Shown: positions 9,017-18,259, counted from the stretch's first letter. The stretch: DNA of 64,000 bases from Gammaproteobacteria bacterium (GCA_004173475.1 SEBU01000006.1:1-64000), one strand, 5' to 3'. Notes: a model not told the origin generated them from the sequence alone. Translations and numbers: made by a program.

Positions 9017-9855
9017 CTTGCCTGGTAAAATATTTACGCGTTGGCCAATGCCGCCACCTGGAATGCATAGCAGCTCGGAGCGGACGCTTGGCAATGATAG
9101 ATTTCCCGTCATTTTGCGGGTTGATCCAACATCCACACGCGGGATGGATTTTATTTGATACCGGCTACGCAGAACACTTTTTCACCGCTACGGCAAAGCT
9201 GCCACAACGACTCTATCGCACTGCATTGCCTATTAATTTGCCGAAAGAAGAGGTTTTACTCAACCAATTGACGGCGCTGGGATTAACCGCGTGTGATATC
9301 AGCGCGGTAATTGTGTCCCACTATCACGGAGATCACGTTGCGGGCTTGCGAGACTTTCCTCGCGCTACGTTTTTCGCCGGCAAAGTCGCCACTCAAGAAA
9401 TCCAATCCTTCGCAAAAACACCGTGGCAGGCCACTTTAGCCGGTAAGTTACCCGGTCTACTACCCGACGATTTTGAAAAGCGTATTAATTACATCGATGA
9501 CTATCCAACGATAAATTTACCAGAATGGATGCAGCCGTTTAGCCAGGGGTTTGACCTGCTAGGTGACGCGAGTCTGATCGCTATTTCGCTTCCGGGTCAC
9601 AGTGCCGGGCAGATGGGCTTATTAATACCCGACGCAGATGGTCGACCGGTATTTATGGCCGCCGATGCCTGCTGGTCGTTACCGGCATGCAAAGAAGGTC
9701 GCCTGCCTTCTGTATTGACGAATTTCTTTGCTCCGCATGGTAAGGCATACGAAAAAACCTTTATTCAATTGGGACAACTAGCAAAACGCGAACCTGAAAT
9801 TCGCATTTTACCGTCGCATTGTGAGAGCAGCTGGAGACTCTTTAAGGATGAATAA
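9013..9855 (+). CDS. Metallo-beta-lactamase-fold hydrolase
   Basis: The zinc motif HxHxDH is present as HYHGDH near residues 103-108, with the further ligands in LPGHSAGQ, AADACW and LPSHCES, so a dinuclear metal site looks intact. The closest general type is the AHL-lactonase-like branch of the superfamily, with an FDTGYA strand near residue 49. The open frame begins at 8968, but the ATG at 9013 overlaps the SDR stop as ATGA and gives a normal 280-residue protein. In this operon it could act as a thioesterase, lactonase or amidase; the sequence does not decide. No signal peptide. Confidence 0.82.
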   Translation: MTCLVKYLRVGQCRHLECIAARSGRLAMIDFPSFCGLIQHPHAGWILFDTGYAEHFFTATAKLPQRLYRTALPINLPKEEVLLNQLTALGLTACDISAVIVSHYHGDHVAGLRDFPRATFFAGKVATQEIQSFAKTPWQATLAGKLPGLLPDDFEKRINYIDDYPTINLPEWMQPFSQGFDLLGDASLIAISLPGHSAGQMGLLIPDADGRPVFMAADACWSLPACKEGRLPSVLTNFFAPHGKAYEKTFIQLGQLAKREPEIRILPSHCESSWRLFKDE

Positions 9856-11218
9856 GTCACCGCGCATTTCAGCCTTTACAGAAAAATGGTTCATGTTGCG
9901 TCATTTTGTGCAGGCGCGTTGGTGTCTTCGTTTCACACGACGCGATCAGCTTGAAGCTTGGCAAAAGAAAAATCTCGCTGACTATTTCAAACGAATATTG
10001 CCGCGCGCCTCGTATTACGCAAATTTGAAACTGGGCCATCCTGAACAAATTCCATTTATGGATAAGGCAAAAATGATGGCTGAATTTGCCGCGAGGAATA
10101 CGGCAAATATCACCAAAGAAGAAGCGCAAACACTTGCACTCCAGGCGGAGCAATCGCGAGATTTTAGTCCCATTCTTTTACACCCTACGCTGGGCGAATT
10201 AACCGTGGGATTATCAAGCGGTACTTCCGGGCATCGAGGATTATTTCTGGTTAGCCGTGAGGAGCGCTTGCGCTGGGCCGGAATATTGCTGGCCAAAACA
10301 TTACCCACCGCACTACTAAAACAAATAATATTTTTTTGGCGACGCCCTTTATCTATTGCTTTTTTCTTACGTGCAAATAGCAATCTGTACAACACTCTGA
10401 GTAGTCGCCGTATAGATTTTGGTTTTTACGATTTAGTGCAAGGCGTTGATGCCTACACTGAAAAACTCAACCAACAACAACCGCACGCCTTAGTGGCACC
10501 GCCCACTGTATTAAAGCGTTTGGCTGAGCTGCGGATGAAAGGTGTACTCAATATACAGCCCCAGCATATTTTAAGCGTGGCTGAAGTATTGGAACCCGAC
10601 GACAAGCAATTAATTGAAGCAGCTTTCGCACGGACACCACATCAAATTTATCAAGCTACAGAGGGCTTTCTCGCCTATACCTGCGAGCGCGGAAATTTAC
10701 ATTTGAACGAAGCGCAAATTTATTTCGAGAAAGACTGGTTAGACGAAACACGTTTTCAACCCGTCATAACCGATTTCTCGCGTACAACTCAAATCATCGC
10801 GCGTTATAAATTAAATGATATTTTGCAAATCAAAAAAACACCCTGCGCCTGCGGCCGCGCTGAAACCACTATCGCGGCAATCGAAGGTCGCGCTGATCAG
10901 ATCCTGCAGCTGCCTTCACTAGAAACGGGTAATGCCATTCCAATTTTTCCAGATATCCTGCGTCGCGCAATGATGATGGTGAATCCCGCACTGGATGAAT
11001 ACCGCATAGAGCAAAAAAATATGCAGTGGACGATTGATTTACCAAACCATGAAAACCAATCGGAACAGCAACAGTCCGTGCGTGAAGCTCTGACACGATT
11101 GTGCACGCAGTTCCAAGTGCAATTACCGCAACTAAGTTTCGGCAATTGGCAGCCAGTTCCTTTGGGTACAAAACGGCGGCGCATTATTTGTGAGGAAAGC
11201 ATTCAATGCATGCCTTGA
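9848..11218 (+). CDS. F390-synthetase/PaaK-like adenylate-forming enzyme
   Basis: Member of the phenylacetate-CoA ligase/coenzyme F390 synthetase branch of adenylate-forming enzymes. The phosphate-binding loop is SSGTSGHRG near residue 123, the YQATEGFLAY motif lies near 270, and a CACGR ... GRAD segment typical of this branch lies near 335-350. At 456 residues it lacks the large C-terminal domain of classical ligases. The start at 9848 follows AAGG and overlaps the MBL stop by eight bases. It probably activates a carboxylate as an acyl-AMP for thioester, amide or ester formation; the acyl substrate is unknown. Confidence 0.8.
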   Translation: MNKSPRISAFTEKWFMLRHFVQARWCLRFTRRDQLEAWQKKNLADYFKRILPRASYYANLKLGHPEQIPFMDKAKMMAEFAARNTANITKEEAQTLALQAEQSRDFSPILLHPTLGELTVGLSSGTSGHRGLFLVSREERLRWAGILLAKTLPTALLKQIIFFWRRPLSIAFFLRANSNLYNTLSSRRIDFGFYDLVQGVDAYTEKLNQQQPHALVAPPTVLKRLAELRMKGVLNIQPQHILSVAEVLEPDDKQLIEAAFARTPHQIYQATEGFLAYTCERGNLHLNEAQIYFEKDWLDETRFQPVITDFSRTTQIIARYKLNDILQIKKTPCACGRAETTIAAIEGRADQILQLPSLETGNAIPIFPDILRRAMMMVNPALDEYRIEQKNMQWTIDLPNHENQSEQQQSVREALTRLCTQFQVQLPQLSFGNWQPVPLGTKRRRIICEESIQCMP

Positions 11219-12396
11219 TTCTGGGAGCACGAGCACCGGCATGCCTGGAGTGGGCACGCGCTTTAACGGCTGAACATTGGCAAGTCACTGTTGCAGATTC
11301 CTTATGTTGGCCGCTGACGAAATTCAGCGCCGCTGGAAAAAATTACTGGCAACTACCGGAGCCACGCAAAAATCCGGCGGCCTGGATCGCGGCGCTAAAG
11401 GACCTTGTAAAAACTCGGAAAATTGATTGGATAATTCCAACCTGTGAAGAAGTGTTTTATCTCGCTTGGGGCGCCGAAAAGCTCAAACCTCATTGTCATT
11501 TATTTACAAGCAGTTTTAGTTTGCTAGCCACCTTGCACCACAAAGGTTTGTTTGCGGATATGACGCAAAACTGGCCAGTCAAATCACCCAAAACACATAT
11601 CCTTAAAAGTCGTGATGATGTAATGGAAGTTGCTGATCGCAGCGAATCTTACGTATTCAAACCCGCTTTTTCACGTTTCGCAACGCAAACATTATTGCGC
11701 CCTGGTATTGATTCACTGGCGGCTATTAGACCCACGCTCCAATCGCCCTGGGTTGCGCAGGAGTTTATCGCAGGCAAAGAACACTGTAGTTTTAGTTTAA
11801 TTCAGCACGGGAAATTAATTACTCACGCGTGTTATCACCCGCGTTACAGGGTTGGCCGAGGCTCAGGTATTTATTTTGAGGTCACTCATCCAGCGGCTAT
11901 TGAAAACTTCGTGCAAAATTTTGCTCGCGAAACAGGTTATACGGGGCAAGTCGGTTTTGATTTTATCGAGGATGATAGCGGAAAGCTTTTCGTGTTGGAA
12001 TGCAATCCGCGCGCAACCAGTGGCGTACATCTTTTTAACAATAATTCGTCTGCTCTGTTAAAAGGAATAACATTGCAAGATAAAAATGATAACGGACAAC
12101 AATCGACGCAGGTGCTCCGCCCTACCCATCACCCACGCATGTCAGCTATGGGCATGTTGTTATTTGCCGCCACAAAACACGGCTGGAAAAAAACATTTTG
12201 GCAAGATTACAAACGCGCCCAAGACATAATTACTCACAACGGTGAATATAAGCCGCACTATGCACAGTTACTAGGCTTGTTGGAAATGACAGCGCGTGTA
12301 TTGCAAAAGCGTTGCAGTTTACTAGCGGCGGTCACCGCCGATATTGAATGGGATGGACAACCCATGGATGCTAGGAGCGACGTACCATGCAATTAA
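11206..12396 (+). CDS. ATP-grasp ligase
   Basis: A carboxylate-amine/thiol ligase fold of the carbamoyl-phosphate-synthase-like type. The N-terminal preATP-grasp strand MHALILGARAPACLEWARAL resembles a Rossmann motif. The central domain has the lysine-containing strand YVFKPAFSRF near 146 and the Mg-binding C-terminal motif FVLECNPRATSGVH near 262-275. The product overlaps both neighbours (13 and 10 bases), so it belongs to the operon. Such enzymes form amide or peptide-like bonds via acyl phosphates, which suggests that an amino acid or amine is attached to the acyl product; this is inference. Confidence 0.82.
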   Translation: MHALILGARAPACLEWARALTAEHWQVTVADSLCWPLTKFSAAGKNYWQLPEPRKNPAAWIAALKDLVKTRKIDWIIPTCEEVFYLAWGAEKLKPHCHLFTSSFSLLATLHHKGLFADMTQNWPVKSPKTHILKSRDDVMEVADRSESYVFKPAFSRFATQTLLRPGIDSLAAIRPTLQSPWVAQEFIAGKEHCSFSLIQHGKLITHACYHPRYRVGRGSGIYFEVTHPAAIENFVQNFARETGYTGQVGFDFIEDDSGKLFVLECNPRATSGVHLFNNNSSALLKGITLQDKNDNGQQSTQVLRPTHHPRMSAMGMLLFAATKHGWKKTFWQDYKRAQDIITHNGEYKPHYAQLLGLLEMTARVLQKRCSLLAAVTADIEWDGQPMDARSDVPCN

Positions 12397-13544
12397 TTTC
12401 CCCAGAGGAATTAACTGAAACAACGCATTTGTATAAGGCGGCTCAATACGTTCAAGACTTTTTTCAGCATCGGCAACAAAATTATATTGCTAATGTCGTT
12501 ACGCAATTGTTTTTACTAAATACTGGCGATGAATATTTTCCGGTGAGTATTAACACTGGTGAAGAAAAGGCATTTGCTGGGGAAAATTCTTACGTCGTGT
12601 CACCAACCTCAACTTATATAGATTACGCACAATTTGAGGTGTCGGCTTTAAAAAAACCGTTAATCACATGGCCGATAAGTCTATTGATTCTATTAATAGG
12701 CGTAGCACTACGTACCGCTCGAATTAATAAGCTGATAATGATAAATAATTGGCTGTTGTCAACCAATATCTATTCCGAAAATTTTTCTCGTTACGACCAA
12801 AATAAAATTACATCTTTACGAGATTTTTTTACTGCTACTTATCCGGCTTTTGCGCTGGGATTTCGTTCACTTAACGAGGCCAGTAATGCAAAAGAACTTG
12901 AAATATTACGTAAGGCCGGATTTGTTTCCGTTCCGACTAGGCAGCTTTACTTATTTGATGGGCGCGCAGGCTCCGCTGCTACATTCTGGCAAAAACATAA
13001 CACACAGATTGATGCAAAAGCTCTGGCGAAAATGCCCTACGAGTTAAGCCCCGGTAGTGAATTTTCTGTGCAGGATTTTCAGCGATGCGAACAACTTTAT
13101 CGTTCGCTTTATATTGAAAAATATTGTTCGCTCAATCCGCAATATTCTTCACATTGGTTAGCAGCCGGTCAACAACATGGCTGGCTAAATCTTATTGGGT
13201 TACGCAATACCGCAGGCACGCTCGAAGGCATTGTGGGATTTTTTGAAAACGATCAGATCATCACTGCGCCGATTGTTGGCTACAACACCTCACTTCCTGC
13301 AAAAGAAGCGCTATACCGACGATTAACACAGATCTGTTTACAGCGCGCAATAGCTCATAAAAAGTTATTGAATTTCAGCTCCGGTGCGGCTGAATTCAAA
13401 CGCCTGCGAGGCGGCGTTCCAGCCATTGAATACACGATGATGTATGTCAATCATTTACATTTTTATCGTCGCTGGTGCTGGAAGCTTCTAGGATTTTTAT
13501 TGAGAAAAATTGCCGTCCCGTTAATGAAACGGTGGCAGTTATGA
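12387..13544 (+). CDS. Uncharacterised protein, possibly a GNAT/FemAB-like acyltransferase
   Basis: I do not recognise a specific family. The 385-residue protein has a hydrophobic stretch near residues 92-108 (WPISLLILLIGVAL) and a C-terminal half (about 215-350) whose strand-helix pattern, with GLRNTAGTLEGIVGFFE and LLNFSSGAAEFKRLRGG, resembles GNAT-fold or FemAB-type N-acyltransferases. The C-terminus is basic and aromatic (HFYRRWCWK), which may help membrane association. Its start overlaps the ATP-grasp gene and its stop overlaps the Rieske gene (ATGA). An acyl- or aminoacyl-transfer step in the pathway is plausible but unproven. Confidence 0.55.
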   Translation: MQLISPEELTETTHLYKAAQYVQDFFQHRQQNYIANVVTQLFLLNTGDEYFPVSINTGEEKAFAGENSYVVSPTSTYIDYAQFEVSALKKPLITWPISLLILLIGVALRTARINKLIMINNWLLSTNIYSENFSRYDQNKITSLRDFFTATYPAFALGFRSLNEASNAKELEILRKAGFVSVPTRQLYLFDGRAGSAATFWQKHNTQIDAKALAKMPYELSPGSEFSVQDFQRCEQLYRSLYIEKYCSLNPQYSSHWLAAGQQHGWLNLIGLRNTAGTLEGIVGFFENDQIITAPIVGYNTSLPAKEALYRRLTQICLQRAIAHKKLLNFSSGAAEFKRLRGGVPAIEYTMMYVNHLHFYRRWCWKLLGFLLRKIAVPLMKRWQL

Positions 13545-14551
13545 CAGAGAATAAAGAATATTGGTGGCCAGTCGCTTTAGCCTCCGACGTTAATGGAAAT
13601 ATTCCACACGCTATTATATTTAATCAAAAGCCTCTCGTAGCTTTTCGGTCGCTGGATAACCAAGTACATACCCTGAATGATTTTTGCCCGCATAGATTTG
13701 CACCTCTTAGCAGAGGAAAAATAGTTGACGGTGAAGTGCAATGCCCGTACCACGGCTGGCAATTCAATGGGGCGGGCGTTTGCACCAGGGTTCCCGGACT
13801 AAATATTGAATTAGACAAGTCTCCCCTTATTCAAACCTATGCGGTACAAGAAAATTCCGGACTCATTTGGATAAGCGAATCTGATGATGCGCAACCGATA
13901 AGCCTTGCGAAAGCACTGAATGAAACCCTGGATGTATTTTTTATTCAAGACACCGTGCAATGTGACCTAATTGATTTGTTAGAGAACTTTTTAGATGGAT
14001 TCCATACCCATTTCGTTCACGCAGGATGGATTCGTAAAGATAAGCAACGCCAGACGGTTCAAGCCAGAGTAAGCCCTTTACCAGATGGCCTTGAAGTAGA
14101 ATATTCCGGCGAGACATTACAAAATGGATTTGTTTCTCGCTGGTTGGAATCTGATCGCGGTGTAAGTTACGGCCGGTTCCGATTGCCAAACATCGCCGAG
14201 CTGGAATATCGCGATAAGAAAAATCAGCTGTCCCTGCTTGTAACATTATGGGCAACACCTATCGCCGAACATCACCACAAGGTTTTTGTGCGCACCGCTA
14301 CGCCTAAGCGTGTAGCGCCAGCGAAAATAAAGGAATTTTTACTGCGTAAGGTTTTCAATAAAATTTTACAGCAGGATAAGGAAATTCTTGAATTAAGCCA
14401 CTTGCGAAAACGCGAAACAATTAACCTGATACACAGCATGCAAAAGCAGATGCATACCAAAAATGATTTACTTATAAATTTAATACGCCAGTTGATATCC
14501 TCAAAATCCTCCAACAATTTTGCACCGCAGACATATCAGGTGCACTTATGA
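13541..14551 (+). CDS. Rieske non-heme iron oxygenase
   Basis: The N-terminal Rieske [2Fe-2S] motif is complete: CPHR near residue 46, then CPYHGW about 20 residues later. The mononuclear iron site follows as D-x2-H-x4-H within FLDGFHTHFVH near residues 149-157, the pattern of PaO/KshA-type oxygenases. The open frame reaches back to 13475, but the ATG at 13541 forms an ATGA overlap with the preceding stop, giving 336 residues. It likely hydroxylates, desaturates or demethylates the pathway intermediate in the cytoplasm; a reductase partner is not encoded here and must come from elsewhere. Confidence 0.88.
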   Translation: MTENKEYWWPVALASDVNGNIPHAIIFNQKPLVAFRSLDNQVHTLNDFCPHRFAPLSRGKIVDGEVQCPYHGWQFNGAGVCTRVPGLNIELDKSPLIQTYAVQENSGLIWISESDDAQPISLAKALNETLDVFFIQDTVQCDLIDLLENFLDGFHTHFVHAGWIRKDKQRQTVQARVSPLPDGLEVEYSGETLQNGFVSRWLESDRGVSYGRFRLPNIAELEYRDKKNQLSLLVTLWATPIAEHHHKVFVRTATPKRVAPAKIKEFLLRKVFNKILQQDKEILELSHLRKRETINLIHSMQKQMHTKNDLLINLIRQLISSKSSNNFAPQTYQVHL

Positions 14552-15162
14552 GTTTCAAAGATCGCGTCATTCACATGCTCTGGAGCTGGTGTACGGTGGG
14601 ATTTGTTTATGGAACCACACGTTTTACGCCAGGTGCGCGATGGATTATTCCAGAGACTTGGGTTGACGCATTAATTCCTTTCAGCACACAGGGCATCTGG
14701 TTATACCTTTCTTTTTTCCTTTTTGTACCTTGGGCTTTTTTACACGCTCACGAAAATCGCATCTTGATATTGCGTTACGCAATACAAGTCAGTGCAATTG
14801 TTAGCGGTATTGTTTTTATTACTTTCCCCAGCAGCTTAAATTATCCAGCGATCGTAACGGAGGATATAAGCTCGAAGATATTCCAAATATTGCTGATGAT
14901 AGACACCACGCAAAATTGCCTACCCTCATTACACGCGGCTCTCACGCTACTTGCATTAATGAGCCTGTGGAGTTGGCAAAAAAAATTGCAATCCTGCGTG
15001 TATTTAGCAATTGCACTATTAATCGGTTTTTCTATTATCCAGTTACGACGCCACCTATTAATCGATGTAACTGCAGGTTTATGTGTTGGTTTAATCGCAC
15101 AACTAGTTGTAAAAAATTTACGTATCAGGACTATTTTAAAAGGAGTAAGAAACAATGAATGA
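14548..15162 (+). CDS. PAP2-superfamily membrane enzyme
   Basis: A 204-residue polytopic protein with about five hydrophobic helices. Two phosphatase signature motifs are visible: CLPSLHAA near 127-134 and RRHLLIDVTAG near 170-180, giving the histidines of motifs C2 and C3. The SLHAA/RRHxxxDV spelling is closest to the PAP2_3 (inositol phosphorylceramide synthase-like) branch, which transfers or removes phosphate-linked head groups at the membrane. It overlaps the Rieske stop as ATGA. In this operon it may dephosphorylate a lipid precursor or swap its head group; inference only. Confidence 0.78.
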   Translation: MSFKDRVIHMLWSWCTVGFVYGTTRFTPGARWIIPETWVDALIPFSTQGIWLYLSFFLFVPWAFLHAHENRILILRYAIQVSAIVSGIVFITFPSSLNYPAIVTEDISSKIFQILLMIDTTQNCLPSLHAALTLLALMSLWSWQKKLQSCVYLAIALLIGFSIIQLRRHLLIDVTAGLCVGLIAQLVVKNLRIRTILKGVRNNE

Positions 15163-16264
15163 ATTCGCGTGGGCTTACACGTTCATGTTGACCATGATTT
15201 TATTGGAGGTAGGGATTCTTAAATACGTGCAGGGTCGCGATATTCGCTGGAGAGAAGCTATATCCAATCTAAATTCCGGTCATCTAGTCATGCTGATGTT
15301 TCGCGGACTGGAAATTTATGCGTTTGGATTACTGTTTACGTACTGCAGCCTACACTGGGTAGATCAATGGCCTGTTATATGGCAGTGGATCTTTGGGTTT
15401 ATCGCATGGGATTTTTGCTTCTATTGGATGCACCGATTGCACCATAAAATTCCTGTTCTATGGGCAGTTCATTATGTTCACCATCAAGGTGAGGAGTTCA
15501 ATTTAACATTGGGAGTGAGAAACTCCTGGTATTCCTCGCTCACTAATTTCCCGTTCATTGCCTGGTTAGCAATTGTGGGATTGCCACTTGAAATATTTAT
15601 TGTCGTATCCTCCATTCACTACACTGTGCAATTCTATAATCACAATGCGATTGTAAAAAAATCCGGAATTTTGGATCGCCTGCTTATAACACCAGCAAAT
15701 CATCGGGTACATCACGGTTTAGATTCACGCTACGTCAATAAAAATTTTGGTGGTACTTTTCTTTGGTGGGATAAATTATTTGGGAGTTTCCAAGCGCATG
15801 AAGCTCATATCGACGATAGAATCGGCTTAAAAAGCGGCATGCCCAGCTATAACCCACTGTTGTTTAACCACCGACCATTACCCGTGTTCGTAACACGAAT
15901 ATTTCCCGGGATAAAGTCATGGCGAACGACTGACCTCCCTGAAAATTTCATTGGTTTTTGCGGAATATTGTTATTTGTAATTTCTATTTACTACGTCAAC
16001 TTGCAGGGGAGCACGACGTCGTTGATTCAATGGAGTTTTTTTAGCTGGGTTTTGCTAGCGACTTTTTTTATAGGCGGCATGTCCGATAAGAAGCTCTGGG
16101 GCTTAGTTGGATGGATTGCCTTTTGCGTATTATTTCCTACCTACAGTTTGGTATTTCTACATCATAGCCAATGGCAGCTCCTCATTTGCTTTTCCTTATT
16201 AATGGTGTCGGCATTAAAAGGTATCGCCCATCTTCTACAGAATAGGCAGCGCCATGAATGTTAA
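15155..16264 (+). CDS. Membrane fatty acid hydroxylase (sterol desaturase family)
   Basis: Integral membrane di-iron enzyme. The eight-histidine signature is present as HRLHH (near residue 93), HYVHH (near 107) and HRVHH (near 185), with several transmembrane segments before, between and after. At 369 residues it is longer than the core family because of a C-terminal membrane extension of about 120 residues with three or four further helices. Family members hydroxylate or desaturate fatty acyl, sterol or ether lipid chains using O2. The start overlaps the PAP2 gene by eight bases. Confidence 0.85.
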   Translation: MNEFAWAYTFMLTMILLEVGILKYVQGRDIRWREAISNLNSGHLVMLMFRGLEIYAFGLLFTYCSLHWVDQWPVIWQWIFGFIAWDFCFYWMHRLHHKIPVLWAVHYVHHQGEEFNLTLGVRNSWYSSLTNFPFIAWLAIVGLPLEIFIVVSSIHYTVQFYNHNAIVKKSGILDRLLITPANHRVHHGLDSRYVNKNFGGTFLWWDKLFGSFQAHEAHIDDRIGLKSGMPSYNPLLFNHRPLPVFVTRIFPGIKSWRTTDLPENFIGFCGILLFVISIYYVNLQGSTTSLIQWSFFSWVLLATFFIGGMSDKKLWGLVGWIAFCVLFPTYSLVFLHHSQWQLLICFSLLMVSALKGIAHLLQNRQRHEC

Positions 16265-17363
16265 AAAGCCTGCCCTTAAATTCGATACCAGACAAGACGC
16301 GGCTTTTACCGCCGAGCTAAAGCAAGCGGCGAAAAAATACCTGGATGATAACCGCACCCATAAACATGCGGATGCACGCTTTTTTGCAAAATTAATTTTT
16401 TTATTAATACTTGCCATTGTTTTTTATGCAAACGCGCTCCAAGCAAATACTTTGGGTGTTTATATATTGTATTTTGCTGCATTTATGTGGACATCAATGA
16501 TGCTCTCCATGAATTCATTTCACGACGCATCTCACGGCAGCGTTTTTCGCAAACCGAAATACAATCGCTGGTTGATGGCGATAGTTTGCATACCTATGGG
16601 GACAGATCCTAATTATTGGGCGTTGCGACATGTGCATTTTCACCATACCTACCCCAACATTGATGGCTACGATTTGGACACTGAACCCAACCCCGCGTTG
16701 CGGCAGACACCTTTTCAGAATTGGTCACCGCAATATCAATATCAACACTTGTATTGGCCGCTTGTAGCCGCGATCTCTCTAGGATATTTATGCTGGGTTT
16801 CCGATTGGCTTGATCGCTTCGGTAAAACGCCATTGACAATATTTAGCTATCTGAAAAAACCAGGCTACTGGTTTCAGTTTTTTGCTTTAAAGTTTTTCCA
16901 TTTGAGTATTGTATTTTTGATACCGCTGATTGCGTTACAGGATACATTTATTCTTTGGTGGCAAATTCTCGGTGTTTATTTTTTGATACAGGCATTTGTT
17001 TCCTGGTTTTTGGTCACCACAATTTTGGGCACGCATTGGGCAGACGTGGATTTTTTTAATCCTAAAGACGATCATAAAATCCCTCACTCCTGGCAACGTC
17101 ACGCATTCCTTACCGCCTGCGATTGGCAAGCGAATCCACGCTGGTTGAATAATTGGCTAGGGGGGTTGGATCTTCATCTAACCCACCATTTATTACCGGC
17201 CTTTTCAAATCGCCACTACGTGGCACTCGCTGACATTGTCGCTAAGCTTGCCGAAAAGCACGCAATGCCGTACCGACGCATTAGCTACACTGAATTATTT
17301 AAACTGCAGCAGAGATTTTTAAAAAAGATGGGACGGAATCCGAACAAAGGTAATGTGAGTTAG
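16254..17363 (+). CDS. Membrane fatty acid desaturase
   Basis: Last gene of the forward operon, overlapping its predecessor by 11 bases. The three histidine boxes of acyl-lipid/acyl-CoA desaturases are complete: HDASH near residue 90, HVHFHH near 126 and HLTHH near 308. Two pairs of hydrophobic helices separate them. There is no fused cytochrome b5 domain (HPGG absent). The enzyme would introduce a double bond into an acyl chain in the membrane using O2 and an external electron donor. It could act on the operon product or on bulk membrane lipids; context favours the former. Confidence 0.87.
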   Translation: MNVKKPALKFDTRQDAAFTAELKQAAKKYLDDNRTHKHADARFFAKLIFLLILAIVFYANALQANTLGVYILYFAAFMWTSMMLSMNSFHDASHGSVFRKPKYNRWLMAIVCIPMGTDPNYWALRHVHFHHTYPNIDGYDLDTEPNPALRQTPFQNWSPQYQYQHLYWPLVAAISLGYLCWVSDWLDRFGKTPLTIFSYLKKPGYWFQFFALKFFHLSIVFLIPLIALQDTFILWWQILGVYFLIQAFVSWFLVTTILGTHWADVDFFNPKDDHKIPHSWQRHAFLTACDWQANPRWLNNWLGGLDLHLTHHLLPAFSNRHYVALADIVAKLAEKHAMPYRRISYTELFKLQQRFLKKMGRNPNKGNVS

Positions 17364-17378
17364 TTTTATTCGCGAGCC

Positions 17379-18116
17379 TTACCGGGTGACTGATTCGTCC
17401 GAATTTTTTTGCAGCGCAGTACCGCATAATTTATCCATAAATGGCAGCATAAATCCGTAATTCCCATTAAAGAGCGCGTGGTGTAATTGGTGGCGACGCA
17501 TTCCTTGATAGATAAAAAATCGCGATGCGGGATTAATATCGTAATTCGCATGCCCGAGCGTATTAATAAGTAAACTAAATAGGGGTATAAATATTAATGC
17601 GTGGATGCTGAAATCATGCAGCACCATAGGCAACATGAGCACACTACCTAACATTAGAGCTTCAACAGGGTGGAAGCTGTAGGCAGTCCACGGCGTGGTA
17701 ACGATTGAACCATGGTGTGGTAGATGAAAGCGTTGGAGCAATTTGGTGTGTAGCAAGCGGTGATTAATATAAAAGTGCACTTCATTCCAAATAATCAGTA
17801 CCAGCATCTCCATTAAAATTTGACTCAATGAAGGATCTACCGCTAAGGATGCCCAACCCAATTGCAACAAACCCCACGGGAAAATAACCCCTGCACCAAA
17901 AATAAATACAGTCACGGCGGACAGCTGAATTTCACGCCTATATTGACCCGCTGAGAGTGAGCGTAAATCTAATGGTTTACCCATTTGCATTGCAGGTAAA
18001 ATTTTTCGCGTGAATAATGTGTTTACTGCGCCGAACAATAAATAACTCGCTATAAAGAACACCAGACCGACGCCCATTATTTCAAGCGCAGAGCAATTTA
18101 ATACAAATTCGCGCAT
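17379..18116 (-). CDS. Second membrane fatty acid hydroxylase (sterol desaturase family)
   Basis: A 245-residue di-iron membrane protein with histidine motifs HRLLH, HLPHH and HQLHH at about residues 127, 142 and 218, and four hydrophobic segments. It is convergent with the desaturase gene, only 15 bases between stops, with no visible terminator, so antisense interference is possible. It differs from the first hydroxylase in length and sequence and is not a recent duplicate. Its position at the end of the cluster suggests participation in the same pathway, under a separate promoter; unproven. Confidence 0.83.
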   Translation of the reverse strand: MREFVLNCSALEIMGVGLVFFIASYLLFGAVNTLFTRKILPAMQMGKPLDLRSLSAGQYRREIQLSAVTVFIFGAGVIFPWGLLQLGWASLAVDPSLSQILMEMLVLIIWNEVHFYINHRLLHTKLLQRFHLPHHGSIVTTPWTAYSFHPVEALMLGSVLMLPMVLHDFSIHALIFIPLFSLLINTLGHANYDINPASRFFIYQGMRRHQLHHALFNGNYGFMLPFMDKLCGTALQKNSDESVTR

Positions 18117-18259
18117 TTATCTTCCCTTGTTATTCACTGCAAGTAACAGCAAATTCTATAATTACGTGGCGATTATTGGTTGAATCAACCTAGTGTAGAT
18201 ATGAATAAATGAAAGCTTATTTTTTTCTACCTTCACTTTTTTTAAAATATTTGTAGTTT

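Noticed and set aside
8691-9158. 155-codon plus-strand frame across the SDR/MBL junction
   Set aside because: Overlaps two well-supported genes in another frame and has no recognisable domain.
15155-18116. The two membrane hydroxylases as a tandem duplication
   Set aside because: They differ in length (369 and 245 residues), orientation and spelling of the histidine motifs, so a recent duplication is not supported.
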